The notes below the pieces were generated by a model. It did no database searches. It was not told where the DNA came from and saw only the letters and a list, made by a program, of their open reading frames with translations. A stretch of DNA of 64,000 bases from Methanococcoides orientis (lineage in GTDB: Archaea; Halobacteriota; Methanosarcinia; Methanosarcinales; Methanosarcinaceae), in contig NZ_CP073710.1 in assembly GCF_021184045.1 (NCBI RefSeq), positions 868,001-932,000 on the forward strand, given 5' to 3'. Of this stretch, positions 44,542 to 53,991 are shown piece by piece. Each line of letters begins with the position of its first letter. The first letter of the stretch is position 1. The translations under genes were made by a program, and so were the position numbers.

Positions 44542-45654
44542 ATGCCAGCAGAAGATTATGCACCAATAGATACAAATTGGCTAGAAAATGCAGGGAATTT
44601 ATGGACAACTCCGTTTGTAGATACGCCCTCGGAAAGAGTGATTGTGGATCCGATCATTTTGTCACATGCAGCAAGCGTTTTCAAGAAAAACGTTGGCTAT
44701 TTTTGGCAGAATCCGGCAGAAGCAATGAGAATGGTTTGTCATACATGTGAAATGTATGATGTAACTCCGGTAGGTCATTACCTCTATGCAGATTACTGGG
44801 GTGAAGATTACGGAGCTAAAGTGAAGGTACAGGCTAATTCACCTCCGGGAATTACAAAGCGTCCAATAAAAGATGCTGCAGATGTCGACAATTTTGAAGT
44901 ATTGAGTCCTGAAGATCTTGCGAAAGGTCCTACGCTGACAAAACATTTCGAGGCATTGGATACCTGCAAGAATGAATTCCCCCAGATGTTCGCTCCGATA
45001 ACCCAGCTTGGCGGTACAATGGAAGTTGCAACAAATTGGGCTTCTATTGATGATGTTTTCATGTGGATGATCACTGAACCGGAAGTCGTCGATAAACTGA
45101 CGATCAAAGCTTCCGACCACATGGCAAATGCCTGTAAAGCTACAGCAAACCGCTATGGTGCAAACGTTATGATCACCGGATCAGTAATTGCAAGCGGTGA
45201 CCTGATGGACAGGGAGCAGATCAAGAGGTTCAGCTACAACCCGGTATCAAAAGCTGTCCGAAAGATGATGAACGCAGGTGCAGGTCCTGGAGTATACTAC
45301 CACCTTTGTGGAAACCACAGTGATGACTTTGACCTATGGAAAGATGCTCCAATGAGTCCGTTCACTGTTGTCCAGATCGGATATGATGGAAAGGATATTT
45401 TCCCATCATCAAAGCTTGTAGAGCACTTTGGTAACAGATGTACCTGTTTCGGAACAGTTGATACAAAGCTTGTGGACCGTGGAACTCCAAAGCAGGTCTA
45501 TGATCAGGCAAAAGAGCAGATCCTTGCAGGAAAGGATAGCCCGAGAGGATTTATCATTGGAACTTCCTGTGAATGTCCAACAAATGCTCCTCCTGGAAAT
45601 GTTCACGCACTGGTGAAAGCTGCAAAAGATTTCGGAAAATATGAGAAATTCTGA
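44542..45654 (+). CDS. UroD-fold corrinoid methyltransferase (MtaA/MtbA-like)
   Basis: 370 residues from ATG 44542, which follows gggtgatg, a near-perfect ribosome-binding site. The longer TTG frame is unsupported. Uroporphyrinogen-decarboxylase fold, with zinc-binding residues of the methylcobamide:CoM methyltransferase type: YYHLCGNH (His-x-Cys) and [21 protein letters not shown]-like and [10 protein letters not shown] strands match the TIM barrel. It probably moves a methyl group between a corrinoid protein, such as that encoded at 53992, and coenzyme M or a methylated substrate. First gene of a four-gene operon. Confidence 0.8.
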   Translation: MPAEDYAPIDTNWLENAGNLWTTPFVDTPSERVIVDPIILSHAASVFKKNVGYFWQNPAEAMRMVCHTCEMYDVTPVGHYLYADYWGEDYGAKVKVQANSPPGITKRPIKDAADVDNFEVLSPEDLAKGPTLTKHFEALDTCKNEFPQMFAPITQLGGTMEVATNWASIDDVFMWMITEPEVVDKLTIKASDHMANACKATANRYGANVMITGSVIASGDLMDREQIKRFSYNPVSKAVRKMMNAGAGPGVYYHLCGNHSDDFDLWKDAPMSPFTVVQIGYDGKDIFPSSKLVEHFGNRCTCFGTVDTKLVDRGTPKQVYDQAKEQILAGKDSPRGFIIGTSCECPTNAPPGNVHALVKAAKDFGKYEKF

Positions 45655-45700
45655 AGTTCAAAATATAAGCTGTACAAGATAAAATAAGGAGTGTTATTCT

Positions 45701-46174
45701 ATGGATCTAAATGTATCTGATGAATTGAACGACCTGTTAAAAGACAATGGGTTTAGAATCGAAGAAATCCAGGATATAATAGAGAATGCGGAATCCAGTG
45801 GTAAAAAACTGAAGAATGCAGAAGGGGAAGTTTTCATTGCAAAAGGTGTTTCTGATAACCTGACCACCTATGCAGTTTATTCTCCCCTCTCAAATGGTGC
45901 ATTTGAACTGAAAACAGCATATGCTCATAAGATGAACGTTGCTGGATTGACTGGAGGTTCTTTCGTTGAAGTCGAATATGATGACGACAGTGGATGGATC
46001 TGCCACAACTGTAATGAGACAGCAGTTGACAGGAATGTTGACATGGCCTATCTGGATGTTTCAAGACCAGGTCCCGGTATTGTCTGTCCGAAATGTGGTG
46101 ATGTCTATATTTCTGAGGGTGTTACCAAGACACTGAAGACAGCCGAATCAATCCTGGAAGAAAAGAGAGCCTGA
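45701..46174 (+). CDS. Redox zinc-ribbon protein (DVU_1557/CLJU-like)
   Basis: 157 residues. The N-terminal third is helical (DELNDLLKDNGFRIEEIQDIIENAE), followed by a beta domain. The C-terminal part has WICHNCNETAVDRNVDMAYL...PGIVCPKCGDVYISEGVTKTL: two CxxC pairs in the arrangement I associate with the small redox proteins encoded beside TrsS-type radical SAM genes in sulfate reducers and acetogens. Role unknown; probably an accessory protein. A clear aaggagtg lies 7 bases before ATG. It is 46 bases after the methyltransferase and 35 before the radical SAM gene. Confidence 0.7.
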   Translation: MDLNVSDELNDLLKDNGFRIEEIQDIIENAESSGKKLKNAEGEVFIAKGVSDNLTTYAVYSPLSNGAFELKTAYAHKMNVAGLTGGSFVEVEYDDDSGWICHNCNETAVDRNVDMAYLDVSRPGPGIVCPKCGDVYISEGVTKTLKTAESILEEKRA

Positions 46175-46209
46175 TGAACTTGTGTAACTAAAACTCCGGG
46201 AGGGATAAG

Positions 46210-47697
46210 ATGAAACAGATCAGTAAAGTTGGTACAATTTGTCCTGAATGTCTCAGGTCCATAGAGGGTATCAAGTATGTAGAGGATGGCAAAGTATACA
46301 TCAAAAAGGAATGTGCTGAACATGGCAGCTTTACTACACTCATTTCCAAGGACATAGATCACTATCTTAAAATGGAAGAGTGTTTCGACGTAGATAGAGC
46401 CAGAGTTAAAGCACCTTTAACTGATGTAAATAAAGGCTGCCCTTATGACTGTGGCATCTGTCCCTCTCACAAACAGGATACTTGTCTTGCTATTGTGGAA
46501 GTTACCGACAGGTGTGATCTGGGCTGTAAATATTGTTTTGCAGATTCTACAGCTGATGCCAGTAATGATCCGGACATGGACACGATAAGAGGGATGTTCG
46601 AAGCAGTCATGTCATGCTCCAATGACCCGACCTGTGTCCAGATATCCGGTGGAGAACCCACATTAAGGAACGATCTGCCCGAGATCATCAAAATGGCAAA
46701 AGAAGTTGGCATTTGCCACGTTGAACTAAATACCAACGGTCGACGAATTGCCCGTGACCAGGATTATTTCGATCTTATAAAAGCAGCAGGTGTCGATGCG
46801 ATCTATCTTGGTTTTGATGGTGTATCGGATGATGTGTACATGCAGAGGACCGGAAAGAAATTGTTTGACATAAAAGCTGAAGTTATCAATAAATGTGAGA
46901 AAGCCGGAATTGGGGTCGTACTTGTACCTCTTGTGGCAAAGAACTACAACCTCCATGAAGTTGGCAAGATCATCAAATTTGCAAGTCAAAAAGTTCCAAC
47001 TGTAAGAGGGGTACATTTCCAGCCGGTCTTCTATTCCGGAAGATCTCCTGCTGAAATGGAAGGCAGAACCACAATTCTGGAATTGCTCGAAGGAATTGAG
47101 ACACAGACAGATGGTCAGCTGAAAGTAGAGAATTTCACACCTTCTCTTATGCCAACCGCCCACTGTGGAGCAACCTGTCTGACTCTTGTTGATAATGACA
47201 AATTTGTACCATTGACAAATGTATCAATGGGTGCTATGAGCTCAAAATCAGATGTTGCTAACAAGACAAAAAAATCAATAATGGGCAGGTGGAAAGGCTC
47301 AACTCCTGACCTGCAACCGCTTTCAAAGCCATCATGTAAGGATCTTCTTAGCAAAACTTCGCTTATTAATGCGAGTAAAAATAATGGCTCTTCTTCCTGT
47401 TGCGAAAAGCCGAATAATGCCATTTCACTTGAAACAATACCCATGGAAAGCTCTTGCTGTCGTTCCGGTGGCGGCTGGGCAGATTTTATTGAAATGAGCA
47501 TGAACAAGTACCTGACCATTTCAACAATGGCGTTCCAGGATGTCTGGTCATATGAAAAGGAACGGGTTGAGAACTGTTGCATACATGTAGTGACACAGGA
47601 TGGAAAACTGATTCCTTTCTGCAACTACAATCTTAGTAATTGCAATGGAGATTTCCTGTATCGTAACAAGAACAAGGTTATTGGGATCGGAGATTGA
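46210..47697 (+). CDS. Radical SAM protein of the Tes/TrsS type
   Basis: 495 residues. N-terminal zinc-like CPECLR with an ExHG-type segment, then CPYDCGICPSHKQ and the SAM [4Fe-4S] motif CDLGCKYCFA (about 99-108), followed by QISGGEPTLRNDLPEI. This is the layout of tetraether-lipid-synthase-like (Tes, MJ0619) and TrsS radical SAM proteins. Between about 385 and 425 lies an insertion with two SSCC motifs. The C-terminal ERVENCCIHVVTQDGKLIPFCNYN matches the family end. Context (redox protein and CoA ligase in the same operon) favours TrsS over lipid synthesis. Confidence 0.8.
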   Translation: MKQISKVGTICPECLRSIEGIKYVEDGKVYIKKECAEHGSFTTLISKDIDHYLKMEECFDVDRARVKAPLTDVNKGCPYDCGICPSHKQDTCLAIVEVTDRCDLGCKYCFADSTADASNDPDMDTIRGMFEAVMSCSNDPTCVQISGGEPTLRNDLPEIIKMAKEVGICHVELNTNGRRIARDQDYFDLIKAAGVDAIYLGFDGVSDDVYMQRTGKKLFDIKAEVINKCEKAGIGVVLVPLVAKNYNLHEVGKIIKFASQKVPTVRGVHFQPVFYSGRSPAEMEGRTTILELLEGIETQTDGQLKVENFTPSLMPTAHCGATCLTLVDNDKFVPLTNVSMGAMSSKSDVANKTKKSIMGRWKGSTPDLQPLSKPSCKDLLSKTSLINASKNNGSSSCCEKPNNAISLETIPMESSCCRSGGGWADFIEMSMNKYLTISTMAFQDVWSYEKERVENCCIHVVTQDGKLIPFCNYNLSNCNGDFLYRNKNKVIGIGD

Positions 47698-47790
47698 TAT
47701 CTCTATTTCTTTTTAATTTAAATTAACTTAATCTAATTTAATTCAAGAGGTTCAAGTTGTGAATTGATAATAGTAACGGAGGTAATGAGA

Positions 47791-48942
47791 ATGAATCTTC
47801 CTGAAAAGATCAGTACATCCATTCGGATGAATGTAGCAAAAAGAAAACTGGATTCCAGAAAAATAGATATCACAAGTGGAAATCCATTGGAACAGTGGGG
47901 CGTAGCTAAGATCAAAAAGGACATTGGTAAAGACAAGGAGTTAAAACAACTGTTTGGCGACCAGAACCTTAACAGGAGTGATATAAAAGCATACAAACTT
48001 CTGAAATTGAAAGAACTGATAGATTATGTATCTGACAACAGCCCGTTCTACAAGGAACTGTATGCGAAGGAAGGTCTCAACTCTTCCCAGATAAACACAT
48101 ATGAAGATCTTGCAAAGATCCCTCTTACAGACCAGGACAAACTGGCAGCCCATCCTTATCATTTTCTCTGTGTTTCCAGGAAAGAAATTGCCCGCGAGTT
48201 CACAAGTTCGGGAACTACAAATATGCTTAAAAGAGTGGCATATACGCAGGGTGAGTTACTTGAGATAGTTGATTCCGTTATTTCCGGATTGAAGATGGCA
48301 GGAATGAGTTCTAACAATGATACTTTACAGATCATGTATCCTACAATAACGGCAACATGGGATCCGGGACTTGTCCTAAGTAGGGCTTGTGATCTTGCGG
48401 GTTTCCGTTCTGTGATAAACGATTCTGTTGATGCACAAAGCCAGATCGATACCATAAAAGAAAATGGCACGACCGTAATTATCGGCACATCATCATTCAT
48501 CTATGACTTTTCAGTAGCAGCAAATAAGATACAAAATGTAACGGACCTTGGTATAAAAAAGATAATTTGCTCATCTGAACCTTTAACTGACACCATGAAA
48601 ATGGTAATTGAAAGTGTTTGGGGCTGTAAAGCTGTCAGGCAGTGGGGGATGACAGAACTAGGGCTGGCAAATGCTATCGAATGTGAGGGGCAGGATGGTT
48701 TGCACGTTAATAACCCTGATTTTCTGATAGAAGTTATTGACCCTCAAACCGGGGAGGTTCTGCCCTCCGGAAAGGAAGGAGAACTTGTGGTCACGACATT
48801 AAGACGCAGGTGCATGCCCCTCATACGATATCGCACACGTGATATTTCCGCGATCTACGATGAAAAATGCAGTTGTGGTGCTCATCTGGACCAGAGGATA
48901 ATGAACGTGAAAAGGATGGAAGATCACAACAGTAGTAATTGA
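47791..48942 (+). CDS. AMP-dependent CoA ligase (PaaK-like)
   Basis: 383 residues from ATG 47791, 8 bases after ggaggt. Adenylate-forming fold of the phenylacetate-CoA-ligase type: KIPLTDQDKLAAHPYHFL-like loop, P-loop TSSGTTN, RQWGMTELGLANAIEC, and GEGELVVTTLRRRCMPLIRYRTRD-like hinge. It is shorter than PaaK (about 430), like the AMP-ligases found with TrsS genes. It would activate a carboxylic acid with ATP. Last gene of the operon, followed by a UUCG hairpin. Confidence 0.82.
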   Translation: MNLPEKISTSIRMNVAKRKLDSRKIDITSGNPLEQWGVAKIKKDIGKDKELKQLFGDQNLNRSDIKAYKLLKLKELIDYVSDNSPFYKELYAKEGLNSSQINTYEDLAKIPLTDQDKLAAHPYHFLCVSRKEIAREFTSSGTTNMLKRVAYTQGELLEIVDSVISGLKMAGMSSNNDTLQIMYPTITATWDPGLVLSRACDLAGFRSVINDSVDAQSQIDTIKENGTTVIIGTSSFIYDFSVAANKIQNVTDLGIKKIICSSEPLTDTMKMVIESVWGCKAVRQWGMTELGLANAIECEGQDGLHVNNPDFLIEVIDPQTGEVLPSGKEGELVVTTLRRRCMPLIRYRTRDISAIYDEKCSCGAHLDQRIMNVKRMEDHNSSN

Positions 48943-48983
48943 ACTGACAATTTCATCCATCTCAAGAATAGTCGTGTTGGTTT

Positions 48984-49017
48984 GTGTCTCCTTCGGGAGG
49001 CATGAGCATTTTTGTTT
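48984..49017 (+). terminator. UUCG-capped terminator of the methyltransferase operon
   Basis: CTCC-TTCG-GGAG at 48988-48999 forms a very stable cUUCGg hairpin, extendable by wobble pairs to about 8 bp, followed by gcatttttgtttt. Confidence 0.65.
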
Positions 49018-49065
49018 TACTACGAAATTATTTATTATTTATCCATAAAATATGGAGGCATCTTC

Positions 49066-49761
49066 TTGATAAATTCGATCGAAAAGAGTCTGGCAGAGTT
49101 CATAGGAACATTCTCTCTGGTCCTCGTTGCCGTTGGTTCAGTAAATGTGAACCTGCCATTCCATGGCTCACTTGGGATTTTGGGCATAGCAACTGCATCC
49201 GGGATCATTGTCATGATCGCAGTATATGCCATAGGGAACATATCAGGCGCTCATATTAATCCAGCAGTTACTGCTTCTCTGTTCGTTACGGGACAAATGG
49301 AACTGAAAAATACTATATTCTATATTGTAGCCCAGCTGATAGGAGCAATAGGTGCCTGCCTGTTCTTGTCTTACATATTACCTTCAGATACAGGCAAAAT
49401 TAGTTTGGGATCAACAGCTCTGGCATCAGACGTTACTTTTGCTGCAGGCATAATCATCGAAGCTATTCTAACTTTTATGCTGGTATTCACTATTTTTGGA
49501 GTTGCTGTCGATAATAGAACTTCTACTAAGTACGCAGGCATCCTCATCGGAACTATTGTATTTCTGGATATCATCGTGGGGGGAAGCCTGACAGGCGCAT
49601 CAATGAACCCGGCAAGGACATTTGGTCCTGCTCTGGTCCTGGGACATTGGGCAGATCACCTGGTATACTGGATCGGACCGCTTACAGGTGGAATTCTTGC
49701 TGCGGTCTTTTATACAAAATTATTTTCCCTGAAGACTGATAATAGAACGAATAATGCTTAA
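49066..49761 (+). CDS. Aquaporin/glycerol-facilitator family channel (MIP)
   Basis: 231 residues from TTG 49066, which is 7 bases after ggagg; the longer frame adds residues before a normal MIP N-terminus. Six membrane helices with two NPA loops, GAHINPAVT (about 64) and GASMNPARTFGPAL (about 182). The second loop NPARTFGPA and the absence of the glycerol-type Asp after NPAR point to an aquaporin-like water or small-solute channel. Neighbours suggest it may admit a small organic substrate; this is inference. Confidence 0.9.
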   Translation: MINSIEKSLAEFIGTFSLVLVAVGSVNVNLPFHGSLGILGIATASGIIVMIAVYAIGNISGAHINPAVTASLFVTGQMELKNTIFYIVAQLIGAIGACLFLSYILPSDTGKISLGSTALASDVTFAAGIIIEAILTFMLVFTIFGVAVDNRTSTKYAGILIGTIVFLDIIVGGSLTGASMNPARTFGPALVLGHWADHLVYWIGPLTGGILAAVFYTKLFSLKTDNRTNNA

Positions 49762-49874
49762 AAGCAAAACTTATTTTTTTTAGTTCGATTCCAAAAATAT
49801 CAATTCGAAATAGGAATGAACAAAATTAATTTCGAAAATGAAAAAAAGGTCTGCAACCCATTTGGGCCTAAATA

Positions 49875-50627
49875 TCAATTGTTCATATCCAGGGGTATCA
49901 CAAATGAGCTGTTTTGTTCACATATCCTGTAAATGCAATCCTTGTCACATTGTTCATTATACTGAGTATACTGGCATTGGACATTTGTATTAAATTCATT
50001 TGTCCAACTGATCCCAAATAGTTCAGATAAGAACTTCATACCCTCTTTCAAGGAAAGCCTTGTAGCTTTTTTACAACATCTTGCTCCACCGGCCTCAGCA
50101 ATTGCTTTTAATGCTCTGGAAGTTCCCATGTTTGCATTTGAACGCTCTTCAGGGGTTAGTGGTGTAGCATTCAATAGAACGCTTATTGCAATTCCTGTTC
50201 CAATACCTCCGCCACATGCTCCCTGATATCCACAGAAGCCACCTGCAACCTTTTCCCCTCTACGAATACCTTTGATTATCTTTGCGTAGTCTTTCTGGCC
50301 TATATAATTCAGGTATGCAGTTATAAGGGCAGCAGGTACAAGTGAATGATGTTCAGGGCCATGCATCGGTATTTTTGGATGTGCCATTATCTTTTCCGCG
50401 ATCAGGATCGGGTTCTTCAGATCCGTATTCATGCAAACACTTTCAATGATCTCCAATGCATCTGAGCTATGACATTTGTCACATACGTAATGTGCACTTT
50501 CGCAACACATGTAGGTGTCTTCTTCAGACCCACAATAATAGCATTTTGCTTTGCATGTATGATCATGGTAACTAATGTCATTACCACAGACCATACAATT
50601 TGTTGTTCCTTTTGGTATTGCATCCAT
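49875..50627 (-). CDS. DUF5714 family Cys-rich protein
   Basis: 250 residues from ATG 50627, after aaggtgag. Many cysteines: an N-terminal zinc-ribbon-like part (CMVCGNDISYHDHTCKAKCYYCG, CCESAHYVCDKCHS) and a helical core with GFCGYQGACGGGIGTGIAISVLL and ARCCKKATRL, which I recognise as DUF5714. The CGxxGxCGGG pattern recalls C_GCAxxG_C_C redox proteins, which accompany TrsS in bacteria. Probable metal or Fe-S protein. Last gene of a minus-strand operon with SDR, aldehyde dehydrogenase and a membrane protein. Confidence 0.75.
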   Translation of the reverse strand: MDAIPKGTTNCMVCGNDISYHDHTCKAKCYYCGSEEDTYMCCESAHYVCDKCHSSDALEIIESVCMNTDLKNPILIAEKIMAHPKIPMHGPEHHSLVPAALITAYLNYIGQKDYAKIIKGIRRGEKVAGGFCGYQGACGGGIGTGIAISVLLNATPLTPEERSNANMGTSRALKAIAEAGGARCCKKATRLSLKEGMKFLSELFGISWTNEFNTNVQCQYTQYNEQCDKDCIYRICEQNSSFVIPLDMNN

Positions 50628-50643
50628 TTTACTCACCTTCTTT

Positions 50644-51486
50644 TCAAATTTGCGAATGTTTTTCTCTTAGTTGAGAACGTGAAAGTTTCACTAACCATTT
50701 TGTCGGCAGTCTTGTGACGATCCTGTGTATAAAATTAAAACCATGACCCGGTATGATCATGTCCTTCTTTTTCTGCATTGCACGATATGTGTCAAGTGCG
50801 ACAGTTTCCGGTGTTGTGGTCATCCATGAACTGAAAGTGTTCGTATTTTCCATTCTGGCCGCTTTTTGGAATCCGGTCCCTTTGACCGCTGTTGGACAGA
50901 CCGTCATTACATGCACTTTCGAACCGCGTTCCCGAAGTTCGTAATTCAGACTCCGGCTAAATTGAAGTATAAAGCTCTTGCTGGCTCCATATGTTGCAAA
51001 ATTAGGGTTTGGCTGAAAAGCCGATATCGAAGCCATATTTATGATATGGCCCTCATCGCTTTCTACCATATCTTTAAGATAAAAACGGGTAAGGTCGTAG
51101 AATGTAAGTACATGGAGATGAAGCATATCGTGCTCACGCTGGCTGCTTATCTCATTTATGAAACCGTATGTCCCAAATCCTGCACAGTTGACCAATACAT
51201 CGATCCGGGAACAATTCTCTTTCGAGAATGAATAGACCTCTTGTGCACTTCCGGGTTTAGAAAGGTCAATTGACCTTAATAGAATTCGAGTATTCGGATC
51301 TATCTTTTGCAGGATCTTACGAGCATTGATCAGCTCTTCTTCCGGTCTTGCTACCAACAGCAACTTGTAGCCATCTTTAGCAAATAGCTTTGCCAGCTCA
51401 AGCCCTATGCCACTTGATCCTCCGGTAATAAGAGCGGTTCTTTCATCATGTCTATCTTCCGATCCATCATTGTTCATACGTCCCAT
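50644..51486 (-). CDS. Short-chain dehydrogenase/reductase
   Basis: 280 residues from ATG 51486, set by aggtgg in the end of the previous gene. Classical SDR: TALITGGSSGIGLELAKLF (cofactor loop), VLVNCAGFGTYG, active-site Ser in NMASISAFQPNPNFATYGASKSF with the YxxxK pair. The C-terminus fits the YqjQ/DltE-like SDR group. It follows the aldehyde dehydrogenase by 5 bases, so the two probably act in sequence on an alcohol/aldehyde or a lipid aldehyde. Confidence 0.88.
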   Translation of the reverse strand: MGRMNNDGSEDRHDERTALITGGSSGIGLELAKLFAKDGYKLLLVARPEEELINARKILQKIDPNTRILLRSIDLSKPGSAQEVYSFSKENCSRIDVLVNCAGFGTYGFINEISSQREHDMLHLHVLTFYDLTRFYLKDMVESDEGHIINMASISAFQPNPNFATYGASKSFILQFSRSLNYELRERGSKVHVMTVCPTAVKGTGFQKAARMENTNTFSSWMTTTPETVALDTYRAMQKKKDMIIPGHGFNFIHRIVTRLPTKWLVKLSRSQLREKHSQI

Positions 51487-51491
51487 ATTGA

Positions 51492-52901
51492 TCACATCCA
51501 CCTGTAGATGAACTTCAATATGCTCTGAATTTTCTCGTTGTAAGGCGGATACAAGATTCCCACAGAACCCCATTTACGGTGCATCACAGCTCTTTCATTA
51601 GAGAAACCTACAAACCCATGAAATCCAAGGGACTTTCCGATACCACTGTTGTTTAGTCCACCAAAAGGTAAGTGGGGATTGCTATAGCTGAGCATATAAT
51701 CATTAGTTAGCGTGCTTCCAGAGGAAATATTGTCCATAAAATAGTCTATATTATCCTGGTCCTGGCTGGCAATGTATAGAATTAGTGGCGAGGGACTGTT
51801 CTCTATGATACATTCTACATCTTCCCTGTTGATGTATGTGATCATTGGTAGCAGAGGACCGAATATTTCTTCCTTCATGATCTTCATGTCAGGAGAAACA
51901 TTATCCAGTAGTGTAGGAGCCATATAAAGTTCAGAATCATCAAAATCACCACCATACAATACCTGAGCATCTTTTTCGCATGCATCATTATACAGGGTTC
52001 GGAGTCGACCATAGTGATGATCATTGATTATGCGACAGTAATCAGGACAATTTTGTATCCCTGTTCCTGATGGGTCATAGAGTTGGTTTAGTGCCTGACC
52101 AAACTCTTTTACAAAACAATCTTTAGCAGATTCATGGACTATGAGATAATCCGGTGCTATGCAGGCCTGACCATTGTTGATGAATTTCGCCCACACAAGG
52201 TTTTTTGCTATCTTCTTTACATTTGCAGTGTCATCAATGATCGCCGGTGACTTTCCACCCAGTTCTAAAGTAACGCTGGACAAATGCTGTGCAGCCCTGG
52301 ACATTATTATTTTTCCAACCCGAGGACTGCCTGTGAAGAAAATATGGTTGAACGGAAGGTCAAGAAGCTCCTGTGCTACCGATTCATTTCCCTCGAAAAC
52401 TGCAACTTCACTTTCGTCAAATAGCTCATACATCATCAGTGAAATATAAGATGAAGTGTGAGCAGCCATTTCACTGGGTTTCAGGATGACCGCATTCCCG
52501 GCTGCAATTGCATAAATAAGAGGCACCAGTGAAAGATTGAATGGGAAATTCCATGGTGCTATGATAAGAACAACGCCTTTTGGCTCATAACGTATATGTG
52601 ATCTTGTCCCCAAAAGTGAAAGTGGCGTGGGTACTTTTTTATTTTTCATCCATTTGTGAAGATTTCGTTTTATATGAGTGATATGTGCCTGGACGATACC
52701 AACTTCTGTAGCTATTACTTCAGTTTCAGGTTTGCGAAGATCATTGTACATAGCTTTGTACAGCTCTTTTAAGCGCTCACCATCCTGAAGATAGTTCTCG
52801 ATTCGTCTGAGAAGTTCCAGCCGCTGCTCTGCATCCATTCGTGCAAGGTTAGGGGCATTCTTCTTTTGAATTTCAAAGACCTGTTGGATTTCCAAGCACA
52901 T
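51492..52901 (-). CDS. Aldehyde dehydrogenase (fatty-aldehyde type)
   Basis: 469 residues from ATG 52901, 7 bases after gagg. ALDH superfamily: IIAPWNFPFNLSLVPLIYAIAAGNAVILKPSE, FTGSPRVGKIIMS, catalytic Glu in LELGGKSPAII, catalytic Cys in NNGQACIAPDYL (usually GQxC). C-terminal PFGGLNNSGIGKSLGFHGFVGFS and a hydrophobic end are typical of membrane-associated fatty-aldehyde dehydrogenases (ALDH3 group). It oxidises an aldehyde to an acid, which could feed the CoA ligase encoded at 47791. Confidence 0.92.
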   Translation of the reverse strand: MCLEIQQVFEIQKKNAPNLARMDAEQRLELLRRIENYLQDGERLKELYKAMYNDLRKPETEVIATEVGIVQAHITHIKRNLHKWMKNKKVPTPLSLLGTRSHIRYEPKGVVLIIAPWNFPFNLSLVPLIYAIAAGNAVILKPSEMAAHTSSYISLMMYELFDESEVAVFEGNESVAQELLDLPFNHIFFTGSPRVGKIIMSRAAQHLSSVTLELGGKSPAIIDDTANVKKIAKNLVWAKFINNGQACIAPDYLIVHESAKDCFVKEFGQALNQLYDPSGTGIQNCPDYCRIINDHHYGRLRTLYNDACEKDAQVLYGGDFDDSELYMAPTLLDNVSPDMKIMKEEIFGPLLPMITYINREDVECIIENSPSPLILYIASQDQDNIDYFMDNISSGSTLTNDYMLSYSNPHLPFGGLNNSGIGKSLGFHGFVGFSNERAVMHRKWGSVGILYPPYNEKIQSILKFIYRWM

Positions 52902-52933
52902 GATCATTCCTCATTATCAGGAAAAAGAAATGC

Positions 52934-53797
52934 TCAGACTGCAGTAAGTCCAAGCAAAGATAAAGTATAGAACGATGTCAACAAAAGTGCGGCAGTTGCC
53001 TCTCTTTTTGTCCATTCTTTCTGTCCGTTCACAAATCCTTTTAATGCAGACATGCAACTTATCAGTTGATTATTTCCATGATACGTTCCTTTCCTTGCTT
53101 CTATTACCTCAGCAAGTGACAAGCATATCCAGAGAAGGAATACGTATCCTGCCATAAGGGAAAGTAATGAAAAGCTCGGATGTGACCATGTTCCAAATGT
53201 TTCTCCTGCGGTCTCAGTAAGGACTGTGAAGAAACCTGTAAAGTATGCAAGTCTTAACAAGTTGAAATTCCTAAACAGCATGAAGACAATAGCAAATTTA
53301 ACAGACGTGTTCAGGAGGTCCTTTGTCAGATCGAAATATCTGTAGTCTGCCAATATAAGCAGAACAAAACTTAAGATGACAAAATGATCTGTAAAATGGA
53401 ACCATTTGGACCTTGAATATTGTCTTTCGAATATCTTCCAGAGATTATGAGCTGACCAGAATATTGCTCCATACCCGGGCAATATCCATATTGGAACATT
53501 CCCAATTGCACCGCCGAGATATGTGAAATATCCATACTGTACGCCTAATAATTCATGAATATAACCAAAAACGGAAGCTATCACAAGAAAGATCTTTCCT
53601 TCCGTTTGGCTGTTCTTCCAGAAAATGATCCATAGTACAGAGAGTATAATTGCAGGAGTAATTTCATCTTTTGTCTGTATATAATATGCAAGTATTCCAA
53701 GTATTGTAAATAGCATAAACAGACAGAAGTATATTGGAGTGTTGACGAGTATTCTGCTTTTGCTTTCAATATATTTCAGGGGGATCAATCCACTCAT
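52934..53797 (-). CDS. Integral membrane protein, DUF817/CruF-like layout
   Basis: 287 residues with about eight membrane helices. Acidic and aromatic residues in the membrane (FGYIHELLGVQYGYFTYLGG, WILPGYGAIFWSAHNLW, TETAGETFGTWSHPSF) recall DUF817 and carotenoid-hydratase-like (CruF) membrane proteins, in which such E and H residues are catalytic. The assignment is loose. Cotranscribed with aldehyde dehydrogenase, SDR and DUF5714, so it may modify a membrane lipid or isoprenoid whose aldehyde those enzymes process. Strong aaggag before ATG. Confidence 0.55.
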   Translation of the reverse strand: MSGLIPLKYIESKSRILVNTPIYFCLFMLFTILGILAYYIQTKDEITPAIILSVLWIIFWKNSQTEGKIFLVIASVFGYIHELLGVQYGYFTYLGGAIGNVPIWILPGYGAIFWSAHNLWKIFERQYSRSKWFHFTDHFVILSFVLLILADYRYFDLTKDLLNTSVKFAIVFMLFRNFNLLRLAYFTGFFTVLTETAGETFGTWSHPSFSLLSLMAGYVFLLWICLSLAEVIEARKGTYHGNNQLISCMSALKGFVNGQKEWTKREATAALLLTSFYTLSLLGLTAV

Positions 53798-53991
53798 AAA
53801 CAGAACTCCTTGGTTTTATATTGATGATCTTTTTCGTTTTTTGTTCCAAAATAACTTTAAGAATTTGAAACTGATCATCTGTTAACTTTTCGAATTGTGC
53901 TGCAACTTTAAAGGGGAAAGAAGAGTTTTCAGGCAGTGTTAGAAAACCGCCTGATAATCCTTCTCAGGAGTTGCTTTTTGACAAAAGACCT

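Noticed and set aside
46210-47697. Assignment as tetraether lipid synthase (Tes)
   Set aside because: Core motifs fit, but the operon with redox protein and CoA ligase and the SSCC insertion favour a TrsS-like role; kept only as an alternative.
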